Shown here: positions 1-11,346 of the stretch, piece by piece
Layout of the letters: every line of letters starts with the position of its first letter
How positions within the stretch are numbered: the stretch's first letter is position 1
Source of the DNA: Trichuris trichiura
Lineage: Eukaryota; Nematoda; Enoplea; Trichinellida; Trichuridae
DNA: 64,000 nt
Direction: 5' to 3'
Assembly: GCA_037903355.1 (NCBI GenBank)
Contig: JBAJFE010000046.1
Coordinates: 62,001 to 126,000, forward strand
Program-made: the position numbers and the translations under genes
The notes under the pieces: generated by a model
What the model was told of the DNA's origin: nothing
Database searches by the model: none
The model's input: only the letters and a program-made list of their open reading frames with translations

Positions 1-3000
1 AAGTTCCTGCAGGCCTGATTTTGACGGCTCGATGTGCTGGGAATCAAAAGCCGCTGGTGACATTGTCCAAATGGAGTGCCCTTTCGAATTTTGTTCTACA
101 TGCACAGTGGAAGGTAATACTTTGTTATCTTCGTGTACAAAGCTTTCTTTGCACGTTTGCTTTTCGTGGCTAAACAAACTTAATTCTACCGAATATATAA
201 CAGTAATTTTGCGATGAATGTATAATTTAGTTGGTCTTCTGGTTCAAGGGTTTGGCCTGTTTGATGTATCTGTAAGTAAACTGCAAGAACAAGAGCAGTT
301 CCGAAACGTACGGTATTCGAATTGTTCTGTATTTTTTCTAACGATTTGCTCATCCATTCGTTGGTAGGGCACTTTGAAGTTTACTTACAGATACATCAAA
401 CAGGCCAAACCCGTGAATCAGAAGACCAACTATGAAACAACCTAAGCCTGTTAGAAGGCACCCCGTCTTTCGAAATGAATGTATAAGTGAATAATGTTTT
501 AATATTACGTGGATACATATGAGAATATAGTGAACGACTAAGAACAAAACGAGACGAGAGGTCCAACCAGTTCTTGAAGAACAAACAAGACCAAGTTGGG
601 GGGACGAACACCTGAAAACCCTGAAAACGAACGAGACGAGCTGCGAAAGCCGTTTCCTCACGTTGTCACCATTTTTATACAGAGGTAAAGGTATGGCACA
701 CGCTTCAAGAGGGGTCACGGTTAATCCTCCCAGCCGGAGCTCAAGAGACCGCGTCGGTTACCCTCCGTGTTCACAAGTACAGGGCTGTATTCTGTGCTCC
801 CTCAGGTCCCGCCATAGATCATTGTCCGAGCAGGAGGCCTGAACACATGAGCCCAAGGTTCCTACGGTTATTCGTGATCGAGTCAGAGGCGACTGTGTGG
901 TCATCTTGTCTGGTCATCAGCAGACCTTGAAAGTGTGCGGCTTGTGGCGCAGGAACCTTCCATGTTGAGTCTGAACGTCTCTCCTTGATCGTTATTTCCT
1001 TCACGCTACGCATTGCCAGAAGAATCCATTTAAGTTTAACGAGGTCGCATTCATTTAACGAGATGTATATTTTTTTATCTGCAATACAAGGACTGAAGCT
1101 GGTTTTACTTTCAGTGGTTTCCGATGCTTAATTTCATCTTACTGCTTTAGCGCCAAGTGCTGATAGTGTTAACTCACAAATTAATCGATCCTAATTTCAG
1201 CTGAGTTTCAGTTTACCAAGACCCGTAGCTGTCTTTGTGAATAACCGTAAGAAGTGCCTGTTTGCTAATTAATCGATTAACGATCAACAGCTAGACAATT
1301 ATTAAAATTTCCCTCGGAATGTAACGTGCGCTTCATTCGGTTCTGAAATCGACAGCACGCATGCGAGCGCAGACTCTCTCGACTTCTCTGCTCTCTTCTT
1401 ACCATCCTTTTGTGTCCTCAGGCTTACTGTTCGTACCTGCACGTCATGCGACAATCCAAAGCGCGCGCGGAAGCAGTTGACGTGCGCCACAGTTTCTTCA
1501 TCTCTATCTCTCTCTTTCTCTCGCTCTTCTGTCATTCTTACCATACTTGGACCGATAATTTGAACCACAGCCCAGCCAGGTTTTCATTCTGGCTGCATCG
1601 TGGGTAACACCGCCAAACAGATGTTCCCTCCGTTAGCCCGTGTCGACGAGGGCTTCTCTTATCATATAGCGTTTTCTGTTGTTCGCGTGATTCCTGCGTG
1701 TGCTCTCGTACGAAATTTTGGGGTCGACTCAACGTTGTCAGAAGCGCGCTTAGCCAGCTGTCCGTTGAGTGATACCATTGCGACGTCCTAATTGGGGGTT
1801 TTGTGACTAGCTTTGCTTGCCGGCATGACATTAGCGTAAACGGTGCTACAACGGTGGAGCTGTATCGAAGCGTTCGATAAGCATGAAGAACCATTGCCAG
1901 ATGGGACTTACAATCAGTTTCCTTGTCCACATACGAGGGTTGCTCGAAAAGTTTCCGGAAAAATTAAATAAAAATTTTATTTGTAATCATATCAAAATTA
2001 TTTCTCAACTTATCTCCCGTCAAGCTTTTGCACTTCTGCAGACAATCTCCGCCTCCATAGACCTTCGTTAAAGAATGCTGGGAATTGTATATTGCACCAA
2101 GTCGAGACGGCGCGTTTCGCGTCATCCATTGACTCGAGCAGCATACTTTTTAAATGTTCTTTTAACTTTGGGAAGAGGAAGAAGTCTGACGGGGCCCAAT
2201 CTGGACTATAGAGTGCGTATGGAACGAATTCCCACCGAAACTCACGAAGAACAGCCCTCACAGTTCTTGACGAATGAGCCGGCACGTTATCCTGATTGAA
2301 AAGGACACCGAGGTGCCGTTTTCTTGCCAGTGCGGTCTTTAATTTTTGCAATACTGCTGTCTAATAACTTGTCGTGATTGTTCGCTCTCCTTGGAAGAAG
2401 TCAATCGGAATTACTCTGTCGGAGTCCCGGAATATGGTCGCCATAACCTTTCTAGCCGACCGCTCTGCTTTGAACTTGACTGGACCTGCTGACCCTCTCA
2501 GTAACCACTACTTGGATTGGATCTTGCTCTCAGGGTCATACTGGTAGATGTTTAATTTCCCGTGACGATACGGTCAAAAAATCTGGTCTCCTTTGCTTCA
2601 ATCTTCGTTAAAAGCTTCCAGGCAAGGTTAACGCGTCAAACCAGCTGTTCTTCGCGCAATGCTTTTAGGACCCGCTGAGCTGAAAGCTTGCTCAGACCGA
2701 GGGTTTCATGCCGTATTCCAAATTCTGAATGGAGGGAGATCCTGACTGTTCTGTCAATCCTTCTAAAGGTAATCCTGCGGTCTCTTTCCACTAGGTTCCA
2801 GACAAGGATTATGGTTCCTTCGCTTAATGCGGTTGCTGGTCTTCCCGCTCTCTACTCGTCTTCGATGGCCTCTCTGCACTCCTTGAAACGCCTTATCCAC
2901 TCACAGACAACCGATTTAGATGGTGCACCACTTCCGTAAACCTGCTGCAAAAATTGAATAATCCTATTCGGCTGCCAACCAAGCTTGGATAGAAATTTAA

Positions 3001-6000
3001 TATTAGCTGTGACTTCAGAACGAAGATTTTCCGCATCACGAGAAAAACGATTACTTTAGGAGCAGCTTGTTTCACACTGGCGCTTCGACGGATAAAGCTA
3101 CCTCTCCGTAAACATCTGAAGATAACAGAGATAAGATTAAAGATGTTTTGGCCCATCCGTTGGCGTTCTGTCAGACACTGCGCCGCCTTTCCGGGAACTT
3201 TCCGAACATCCCTCGTAGGTACGCAACATCTGCAGTGTGGACCGATTTGCGTGCTCAACCAATCCGTCTCTTTGCGGGTGATATCCACTGGTTCGGCTTT
3301 TTGGACACCAAGTGCTTTTAGGACGTTGAGAAATAGGTTACTCTCAGCTCTGTAACGAATTGACGACAAGTTTCATGGAGTAGAATAACTTTACTCTGAC
3401 GAACGCGTGTCCATGTAAGACCGATAACGTAACGAAGCTATCAGAGCAGAACGAATGAACGGAGGAATAAGTGAACAACTGAAAGGAAGACACAAAAGCG
3501 AAGTCGGCGACGATGAAAGACAAAAGTTCCTAATAAGCTAGGTTACTTACTTTCACGGCTGATTGCGGAACATTACCAGACTGGAAATCTGGACGCAGAA
3601 ATGCCACGTCTTGTGACGTCACTGTCCGAGGCGTTCGCTTGTCGAGCTTGATTTGAATGCAGGGTATTCAGTGTGCCCATACGACTAAACATTTCCACCA
3701 ATACCAACGAAATTGTGACTGCCTTTTGGTTTTTCATTGGAACTGCTTCGACCCACTTTGTGAACCAGTCCTATAGAACAAGAAGGTACTTTGGATAGAT
3801 TTAACATTTTACGACCAGATGGACAATCACCAGCGGTATATCTTTCTGAAAAATTCGATATGCTCTGCATGTTTGCCATGTTCGCGTTTTCTCTTGAAGG
3901 GAGGAAAACCCATTTGAGCAATGGATACATTTGTTGCAGTTGACCAATGACGCTTGCAGTCATTGAGACGCATTCCTCGCTTACTGAACCAAAGTCTACA
4001 GTGTCTCGAAAGTGAGGATTGATGCCCGCCAACGGAGCAAGAAACGGATAACAGATAATCCTCGACGATGCAAGCGGTAGACTACTCATCTTCACTGCAC
4101 GGTTGCCGGAGGCAATTCAGTGTTTGGACCATGACTGCGGCCCCAGATGCCAGGACCTTGGTCGTTTAGCAGTGCCTAACAACTATTTGCGCAAGAGCAC
4201 ATTTGTGCAAAGTGTCCGAGCTGCTCGCAGTTTCAAAAAGTCAATCGACGGTTGTTGCGCTTTCCGGGTATCGTTTTTAATCTGCCAAATAGCAGCCAAT
4301 GATTGGGGTGCACGCATAATGTAGCAACTTGCTCTGACAAATTCTGAATCTGTTGCTTCAGGGCAGCTTCAGGGCATTAAAACGAACTGTCGGGCGAGTT
4401 TGAACTCCGCTCATCGTTATTAGTGTTGAATTGTGCGTCCGTTGACGACAAGAATTCCAGCCTTTCGACAGCTGTTTCGATGGAACTGATATTCGGGTCG
4501 ACAAGAAGCTCTTGAGCTCGATTCTTCTACAGCGCGGAGAAAGTGTTGCAGTAGTAATTGTTTGAAGACGTGCACATTACTATCACAGATGTTTGCTCGA
4601 GGTAGCAGTTGACGTAGCCGGTCCGCAAAGGTACGGAGCGTTTCTCCTGGTTGCAGCGATGCACTTTTAAATATGCGAAATGCCAATCTCTGAGCTCCCG
4701 CCGAGTCAAGTCGTGTCTTTAGTCTGGACGTCAAGGGTTCTACCGAAAAGCGCGTTTCTTCCGGTAACTCGAAAAAGATGAGCAGTGCATCATCCTTTAG
4801 CAGTGTATGCAAATTCCTTGCCTTCATGACATCGGACCATCAGTTGAGCACACAAACCGAAATGCCCCAACCACTGGGCAAAATCCCCACCTCGAAATGG
4901 GTCTGGAAGGCTCAGCCTGAAGCCGGGCGGGTAAGAGTCATTACTCGACTTGGGCGCACGTGCCCAAGCTTTGCTACCACCGTAGTGTGTGCTTTATTCG
5001 GTTCTGTAACCGACAGCATACGTGCGAACGCAGACGTAATGACTCTCTTGTCTTCTTGGGTCTGTGTCTACCATCCTTGTGTCTTCAGGTTCATTGTTCT
5101 TACCTGCGCAACACGCTACAGGAACATTATAACAGGGAATATTCACACGCTTTGTGAGGAGAAGTTATAGCTCAGCTCCTTCAGTCCTGTTCCGTAGATT
5201 TAATCGCGAAATATAGCACGTGTTCAAGTTGCATAGTTTCTTCTGCAGTTAAATAAGAAATGGCAGTTTGGGGGTACTCGTGTAGCCTGCAAAATTACGC
5301 TTTTATTACGCTGTCAGGCCTTGTTGCACTACTCTAAAAATTTCTCTTCAGTTCAGCAAACCCTGAGCATATTAATTTATAATTGCTTTTTATGACAGGT
5401 GCTGAAAATAATTTTACAAGAATAAACGTGAAGCATCGTTAAGTCATCTTCGAAAACGCATTCAAAGATGCAAGTCTTGCCTACACGGAAAGAATGAAGT
5501 AGTGATCAGTCGAATTAAAGCGAAAATTTGTTAGATTCACAGCCGGTTCTTATATCAACAAAAGTTCCGTTTAGACAGCGCACTTTCGTTGTAAACATTT
5601 AAATTTTCTAGGTTATTACTCTTGTATAAGTTACCTTAGGACTGTAGACGTTCTGTAAGTGGAAATGAGCTGTCATTAGTGATTATCCCCATTGCACTGA
5701 TTGCGTTTTCAGACAGGTTTGTGGAGAGAGAGTGCTTTGCCAATCTTAGCTGGGCGCCGCCGGACTATGACAGATGTGTATCCATATATACGCACAACTC
5801 GTCTTGCATCGGAAAATTGTGCCAGCCGGTATGTTGAAACATCTTTGCAAGGCAAGCTTGCATGTAGCATACTTCTTAGTGTCCGGATAGTTTTCGGGAG
5901 ACCTTCCGAATGGTGACATTATGGTTAAGTGTCATATCTGCGTTGCTCATGGTCGTTTCACTAATCATTTTCTCCATGTTCAAGTAAGAGAACAACTTAT

Positions 6001-9000
6001 ATATGATCAGTTTTAGGTAGGAGTTTATTAGCTAATATTTATACCAGTCGTTACGTCGCCGCACGGCTATGAATACGAGTGATGATCATCACCAGTAATA
6101 ATATGACCTCTTGTTGTGACTTTCTCATGAAAATGCCATTCCCTCTATAGCTTAACTTTCGAGATAAAGTAAGTTCTACAATGCGCGGCTGCTGAACTTA
6201 CTACTGAAACCTAAGCGATAGTCTGTAGTACATTTTCAGCAAAATGCATGATATGATCCGTATCTTGAAAATTTATCCTTAAGAAATGGTTACCATGTTT
6301 TTACATAAACTTTTTCACACAAACCAACTGCTATCACGTACTAGCTGAAAAATCATGAGTGCAACTGTCAATAATTTTATAAAGCGCCGATAGATTTATT
6401 GATGAATTGTCTTTTCCTACTTCATTTAAGCTTAATATTTGCAAACCACTTTCAAAGGCGTCTTCATCTTATTATCAGAAAGCTTGGCTTTCACTCAGTA
6501 TAATCTTGAAATGTTTCTTAGTGGATGTAATATGCACAATTTATCTGTCAGCAAGCAGTGTCCAGACAATGCAGCTGCAAGTGGACTAACACTGGACAGT
6601 TCCTTGCGGCTGATTGTTCCTGCCGTTGAGCCATCATTAAATATTTTTCTAAACGCTGTACCGCTAAGAGAGCAGACCATTGTGTCTTTCAATTAAGTGT
6701 TCATAGCTTTCAACGAAATGATGCTGCGTGACCAAAAAATTGTTCACCTCAAAATTAGTTTGTAAAGAATATGGTCATCATATCAGAATGTGACATTGTG
6801 TAAACTATGTATTGAGATGACGTCTAGTGTACGTGATGTGTTAGAACCTTAAAAAGTAGATAATTATGGACCCTCATTTTACGGTTGTTTCTTCTCTTCA
6901 TAGAATACGAAAGTTATTTATTATCATGGCACTTCAGGGTTCGACTGCAACCCGTCTTCATCAGGAGATAAAACTCTCTATCTAGTATGAAGTTCTATCA
7001 GTGCGTTCCGAAGAGTTATATATTCAATACGAATTTACGTACTAATAGTTCCAGCATGACTTAAATAAGCTTATACCTCTTGCTTCCGATAAATATGCTT
7101 GTGCAATGTTCGCAGTCAGAGCTCATAATAAAAACAAACTACTTTTGAGTGCACTCGAGATTGAGCGTATGAACCACGGAGCTGCCGCAGCGCACCTGCT
7201 CCGCTACCTGACTCAATTGTTCAACTAATCACTTGCCAACACGGCATGTATGTAGTCTTTAAACTTGACAAAAGAACAATTGGGCTGTTCTCTTCTTTAC
7301 GTTTAATATACCAGTATGCTTTTGTTCATGAACTGTCTGTCCACTACCTGCACAGGCCTTCTCTGTGTCGTTTTACACCCTTAGAAAGATAGATCACTTG
7401 AACAAAAGGAAAAAGACTTTTTGACGCCGTTCAGGGAAGTTTTTCAGAATGAGTAGCAAACTTGCCAACGCGTGCTCCGCAGGCAACTTCGCGTCACGTA
7501 TTGGTCCTGTTTCACAGTTGTCCGCCATCGTTTTAGCCGTTGAAATGTAATCAAGATTATACAGGAAAAGGTACAGGGTTCAACGTTATGACAATCAAGA
7601 TTCGTTTCTTGATTAATTAGTGGTATCAACTAACTGAGGATTAAATTAAACGCTTAGTCAGGTGGTCTCACAGAATCATTGCTTGATTGAATTTATGATA
7701 TAAGAAAAACCCGCCTGAGCGTTTTGTGTTTACGCAGATAAACCATAGCCTGTATAGTCACTTTGAAATGTTTAACCTATAATGCGTCGAATCGGTGGCG
7801 ATCGAAATCCCAGATAGGTCAAAATACCGATAGGCCGAAAAGGCACTCTAAAGTCTGGCCTTATGGCAGTTGTGCATTGGCTTCTTGTGGATAAAGAATA
7901 TATCTGAGTAGAGGAGTTATTATACTGGTCTTGTTTTTCAGATCACTGACTCCAAACTGGACCAGCATAGTAACTCTTTTACTGAAATGTATTCCTTATC
8001 TGTAAGATGTCAATGCAAAACTGCCACAAGGCCAAACTTTAGAGTGCCTTTTCGACCTATTCAAAATTTCGACCAATCTCGATTTTGGTTCATCCGAGAC
8101 TTTCGGGATCTTCATCTTGACCCCTTCAAAATTCTATTGCGTTTTCCTTTGAACAAGTCAATATCGTAACTGCTATAAACATTGCACTTCGTTGAACTTT
8201 CTCCGGGTTATGAACATACGAGGCATGGCATACCACCAGATCTAACGGCGTTTAAAGCCTACGAAACTTCATTCCCTGATTTTAATTACCCTTTACGGTT
8301 GCATTGAAAATGAAACTCTCCCTAAAGGGAGTGTGGGAATGCATAATGAATATCGTCCATGCACTGAACACGGGCGCAGGCGGTTCCTGAAAGCTTCAAT
8401 GAACAAAAATTCGACTTTTCAGGTTCTTGTAACTACATTGTCGATTTTTTTACGGTTCACCTATAGCAAGCTGGTTAGCTAATCTTTCTCCACAGAAGCT
8501 AAGTAGCAAGTTTATCATTCACTGCTTAACGGGACAGTGACTACTTTGGGGTCTGTAAGTCAAAGTACGGTCAGAACCTATTTTCTTGTTGACTCTGCTG
8601 TTCACTGGCGTGAAATTATATGTATACACAATTTTACCAAACATTACAATCACGGCATCGTAAAGTATTAATAATAATGATGTAAACAGACTAAAGCCTG
8701 ATTGATTCTTTACGCCATCTATTGCTGTTAAAACGTATCTTTTACGCTTGTTTGGCTGCCATTAGAGGAGGCAACTTCATCAACTTCCTTTTACCAACTT
8801 ATTGCTGCATTAGGAATAATGCCCGAAAAAGTAGTGCACAAAAAGCACAGCGATTCACTAAGTTGCGCCAAGTACAAAAATTTTACTCTGACTACTTCGT
8901 TGCCTTTTGTGGTCAGTGTTAACCAATGAAGCTTTAATCATACTCGACAATGAACTGCAAAACATTAGCAGTTGTTTCAATTTCAAACATGCATTCTGTT

Positions 9001-11134
9001 TGGCTATGAGTGCACGCAGAAATGTTCGTTATTCTGGCCTGAAAAAGAGCAAATTAACGCACCATTAGGAAAGTAAAGTTCTCACGTTATCATCACGTCA
9101 GGAACATGGTTAAAGCCTATTCGTAGATATTAGTAATCCGCGAAGACAAACGTCGCTAAAAAGCGTATAAGCTATTAATACATACGTCTGCCCACTTAAG
9201 CATCTATGTGCGTGAATTGAGCTCGTAATTCTAAAATGCCTTCCTTGCTTAACTCTTACACTTACAGAAATTTAGCAAAGCAAAGCCTAAATATTTATGC
9301 TCGACTTACTTTCTTCATTAGGCCATTTTTCATTGAATAGTTTTTTGTTCGACGTTTTCGTCAGTGCTGACAATAGAGCGCAACCAGCCTTAAAGCTCCC
9401 AAAGTGTTGCGCTGTTTTTTGTTTGAAAAATAAATCGTGTTGTTTTACCGCTTGAAACAAGAATGAGATCTGAAAAGGCCATTTCGAGTCACGTTTTCGA
9501 AATCACTTCTGCATCTGTTTATTTGTAACGGAAACTGTACAAACCGTTTATTCATACGTAGACATCAGTAAAGTCGTCGAAGCTTTCAGAGCTTGCCATG
9601 CTCTGTTTTCAACGATTACAAGTGAACTAGTCGTTGCTACAAGCTAGAGCGTTTGTAATCGTTGAAAACAAAGCACGGCAAGCTCCGAAAACTTTGGCGA
9701 CTTTACTGATGTCTACGTATGAATAAACGGTTTGTACGGTTTCCGTAACAAGTAAACAGATGAAATTTTAAAACGCCTTTACAAAGTCTTTTATTTCCGA
9801 AACCATTTCCTGATTAAGAGTCCTAGGATTTACCAGTATTCGGCAGAATGTCTTAATCTATGAACTACACACTCAGCTGTAGCTGTAAAGAAGCAAGTAT
9901 GGAATTTCATTTTTTAAAAAAGTTTGAAATTTTCTTAACACAGCCAGAGTGAAGCCGACAGCTTCACAATAAGGCTGTTTATCCTTTGAGACGTGTTCAC
10001 CAAAGAATGGATCGAACAACCAATCTGGCATTTTACAGGTCATTACAATGTCGCAGACTAACTATTCACAAACATCTGGTCACAGCGTTCATAATCCGAT
10101 TTTTCATATTTATCATGTGGATCGTTCTGCAGCGCGACCAAGTATTTCATGGATGCACGGGATTGGAGCCAGCGAAAACAGTAAAGTATACTTTTTTTTA
10201 TAATGGATTCTAATGCAGCGCTGCAGGACTGGTTATGCAAGCTTATCCTTGCCGTCATCATGTATTCCACTTTGGCTTCTGTGTTCTGGATGTTCCTAGA
10301 AGGTTCGTATTTGGTAAGCCGGTTCACGATAATGGCCATGCGATCGGAAGAGGGACATTTTATCCTGTACCTACTGACGGGTTGGGGTAGGCGCGTAAAA
10401 TGAATACACGGTTTCATTACAAAGTCATAGTTTAGGACTCCCGTTTGTGTTCGTTCTCGGATGGGTGCTCGCTCTTGAACTTCAGGCAGTAGTGCCAAGG
10501 TGCTGGCTGCCTTATACAAACAACAAAACGATGTGGCTTTTGATTAGCCCGATGTCCATAGCGCTAGGAGTAAGAGCGCACAGCTTTCGTAATAACCACA
10601 ATTTTAATGTGTTACACACTCCAGCTGAACTTCCTATTCCTGCTCATAATACTTGTTCTACTGGTTCAGAAGCTTTGGGCATCAAATACGATTGAGTCCA
10701 AGAAAATATGGTAGGTGACTAGAATAACATCAGCTTGTAATGAAACTTCTTTTCAAGGAAAACAATAAAAGCAACTGTTCTGTTAGTTCCGTTGCTTGGT
10801 ACCACAAATCTGCTACTTTTCTATGAGCCAAATCCGGTCAACGAACGTGCCCATCAGGCTTACATGCTCCTGTCCGCAATACTTCAGCACTCTCAAGTGA
10901 AGTGCTCAAAATCAAGTCTGCACTTTAAAAACTCAATGGTACTTTTTCTTCCAGGGAATCTTCGTTGCTTTGTTTTACTGTTTCTGCAACGGAGAGGTTC
11001 AACTAGCACTGAAAAGACAAATAGAAAGGCTGCGGCATTATCAGCCACTTTTTGTTAACAAGAGAAGCCATAGCAGTCAAACAACAAAATTTCAAAGGCG
11101 CTATTCACAGGAGACAATGGACAGCAAAATTTGA
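1..11134 (+). CDS. Class B (secretin-type) G-protein-coupled receptor, 5' end cut by window edge
   Basis: Seven-transmembrane peptide-hormone receptor of the plasma membrane. Exons: 1 (or 13)-113, 5713-5828, 5880-5983, 10039-10180, 10227-10386, 10436-10569, 10625-10710, 10758-10896, 10955-11134; phases agree and give about 390 visible residues. The first two exons hold most of the Cys-rich hormone-binding domain (PDFDGSMCW, then ECPFEFC, RECFANLSW, PDYDRC). TM1 follows (VTLWLSVISALLMVVSLIIF), then the TM2 exon (CRRLTIHKHLV), TM3 (DWLCKL...FWMFLEGSYL), TM4 (GWGLPFVFVLGW), ECL2 Cys (RCWLPY), TM6 (KATVLLVPLLG) and the class hallmark FYCFCNGEV in TM7, with a roughly 40-residue tail ending MDSKI. 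The signal peptide and first ectodomain exon lie outside the window. Which family member it is (PDF, CRF/DH44, calcitonin-like or the nematode SEB group) cannot be decided. Confidence in the class is high. Confidence 0.88.
230..430. repeat. MITE-like inverted repeat, family 1 (copy a)
   Basis: Two imperfect inverted arms of about 55 bp (230-285 and 372-430, sharing GGCCTGTTTGATGTATCTGT and its complement) flank a core of about 90 bp. Similarity to the copy at 62140-62400 continues outwards through the sequence near 430-475. It lies in the first intron of the GPCR gene. No transposase is seen, so it would depend on another element. Confidence 0.7.
1320..1453 (-). repeat. 3' LTR of the Ty3/gypsy relic
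   Basis: Begins TG and ends CA on the plus strand and aligns without large gaps to 4981-5120 apart from a short indel near the middle. A pyrimidine-rich stretch (1495-1535, purine-rich on the coding strand) lies just inside but is not adjacent to the boundary, so either it is not the polypurine tract or the inner boundary is slightly off. Confidence 0.72.
1934..3215 (-). mobile_element. Mariner (Tc1/mariner DD34D) element inserted in the gypsy integrase
   Basis: A 1,282-bp element with about 25-bp terminal inverted repeats: CGAGGGTTGCTCG... at 1934 and ...CATCCCTCG ending at 3215, 21 of 25 positions paired. TA dinucleotides flank it at 1932-1933 and 3216-3217, the expected target duplication. 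Length, ends and TA are all standard for mariner. It is younger than the LTR element because it splits it. Confidence 0.9.
2010..3000 (-). pseudogene. Mariner transposase, non-functional
   Basis: Minus-strand frames give the N-terminal helix-turn-helix region (FLSKLGWQPNRIIQFLQQVY, then SKSVVCEWIRRFKE) and the catalytic domain. The three acidic residues are still recognisable: one in VIPIDFFQG (about 2395-2410), one in FNQDNVPAHSS, one in WAPSDFFLFPKL, the last two separated by 34 residues. In-frame stops (for example near 2840, 2645 and 2480) and at least one frameshift break the gene, so it is a relic. Confidence 0.85.
4420..4827 (-). pseudogene. Retrotransposon gag (capsid region) fragment
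   Basis: An open frame of about 135 codons resembles the capsid part of Ty3/gypsy Gag: hydrophobic LKDDALLIFFELPEE, then a helix-rich stretch with LQPGETLRTFADRLRQL, the usual gag signature region. A CX2CX4HX4C-like zinc knuckle (NCEQLGHFAQMC) follows in another frame near 4195-4245, with its first Cys lost and a stop beside it. Function is lost. Confidence 0.72.
4968..4979 (-). other. Primer binding site, initiator tRNA-Met type
   Basis: Read on the minus strand, one base after the 5' LTR comes TGGTAGCAAAGC. The complement of the 3' end of animal initiator tRNA-Met is TGGTAGCAGAGG, so 10 of 12 positions agree. The position next to the LTR is exactly where a primer site should be. Confidence 0.6.
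4981..5120 (-). repeat. 5' LTR of the Ty3/gypsy relic
   Basis: Counterpart of 1320-1453. The outer end is CA at 5119-5120 followed by GGAA. The inner end has decayed from TG to CG at 4981-4982. Confidence 0.72.
5121..5712. other. Rest of GPCR intron, nothing recognised
   Basis: AT-rich intron sequence between the LTR relic and the acceptor TTTTCAG at 5706-5712. No coding, RNA or repeat signal that I can support. Confidence 0.5.
7797..8100. repeat. Foldback (long inverted repeat) element
   Basis: Arms of about 115-130 bp (roughly 7800-7945 and 7960-8095) are imperfect reverse complements; the best stretch is CGAAAAGGCACTCTAAAG paired with CTTTAGAGTGCCTTTTCG. The loop is about 30 bp. No coding capacity. 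It lies within the GPCR intron. Confidence 0.72.
9512..9762. repeat. Foldback (long inverted repeat) element
   Basis: About 111-bp arms (9512-9622 and 9653-9762) pair closely, including ATTCATACGTAGACATCAGT and its complement. The loop is about 30 bp. Weaker pairing continues for about 20 bp beyond both ends. It is unrelated in sequence to the element at 7797-8100. Confidence 0.75.
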
Positions 11135-11346
11135 AGGACAGTTCGAACTAGCAAAAATACTGCAAACATCGCCAAGATGGACATCCAATGGAGAAGTTCG
11201 GTGTCCGAAAAAAGATAGTCGACTGTACTTCTCACAGAAAAAAGAAGCCACTTCAAGACATTTACAAATGCCCACGTGAAGAAGCACAGCTCGTATGATT
11301 CAAAGAATCCGCATCTTCAACTTTTTGGTTACCTGAAAATTCTTAC

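Larger units (their letters stand above)
1538..3810 (-). pseudogene. Retrotransposon integrase, broken by stops and by the mariner insertion
   Basis: Going down the minus strand: a catalytic-core start with DWFTKWVEAVPM (about 3739-3771), the later core with NLFLNVLKALGVQK (about 3230-3350), the mariner at 1934-3215, then the post-core block with HAYRTLRYSST...PFTLM and the C-terminal DKRSPRRHG...VWRCYP region down to about 1540. Order and spacing match a Ty3/gypsy integrase once the mariner is removed. Several frame changes show it is dead. Confidence 0.75.
1320..5120 (-). mobile_element. Degenerate Ty3/gypsy LTR retrotransposon, internally deleted, interrupted by a mariner
   Basis: On the minus strand the order is 5' LTR (4981-5120), tRNA primer site, gag, zinc knuckle, integrase, 3' LTR (1320-1453). 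The LTRs are about 134-140 bp and clearly alignable (shared ATTCGGTTCTG, GCAGAC, TACCATCCTT, TGTCTTCAGG or near-matches). GGAA flanks both outer ends (1316-1319 and 5121-5124), a plausible 4-bp target duplication. Protease, reverse transcriptase and RNase H are absent between the zinc knuckle and the integrase, so this is a deleted, non-autonomous relic with stops and frameshifts. It sits antisense in a GPCR intron. A mariner occupies 1934-3215. Confidence 0.82.
5984..10038. other. 4.1-kb GPCR intron with two foldback elements
   Basis: Starts GTAAGAG and ends TTTTACAG, joining TM1 to TM2 in phase 2. Besides the inverted repeats near 7797-8100 and 9512-9762, no coding signal was seen on either strand; the longest open frames are about 60-85 codons and show no family resemblance. 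Confidence 0.6.

Noticed and set aside
350..718. 122-codon minus-strand frame over the MITE at 230-430
   Set aside because: Its similarity to a plus-strand frame at 62090-62392 is explained by the shared MITE sequence, not by a protein.
10058..10519. 153-codon minus-strand frame
   Set aside because: It is antisense to confirmed GPCR exons (TM2-TM4) and has no family resemblance.
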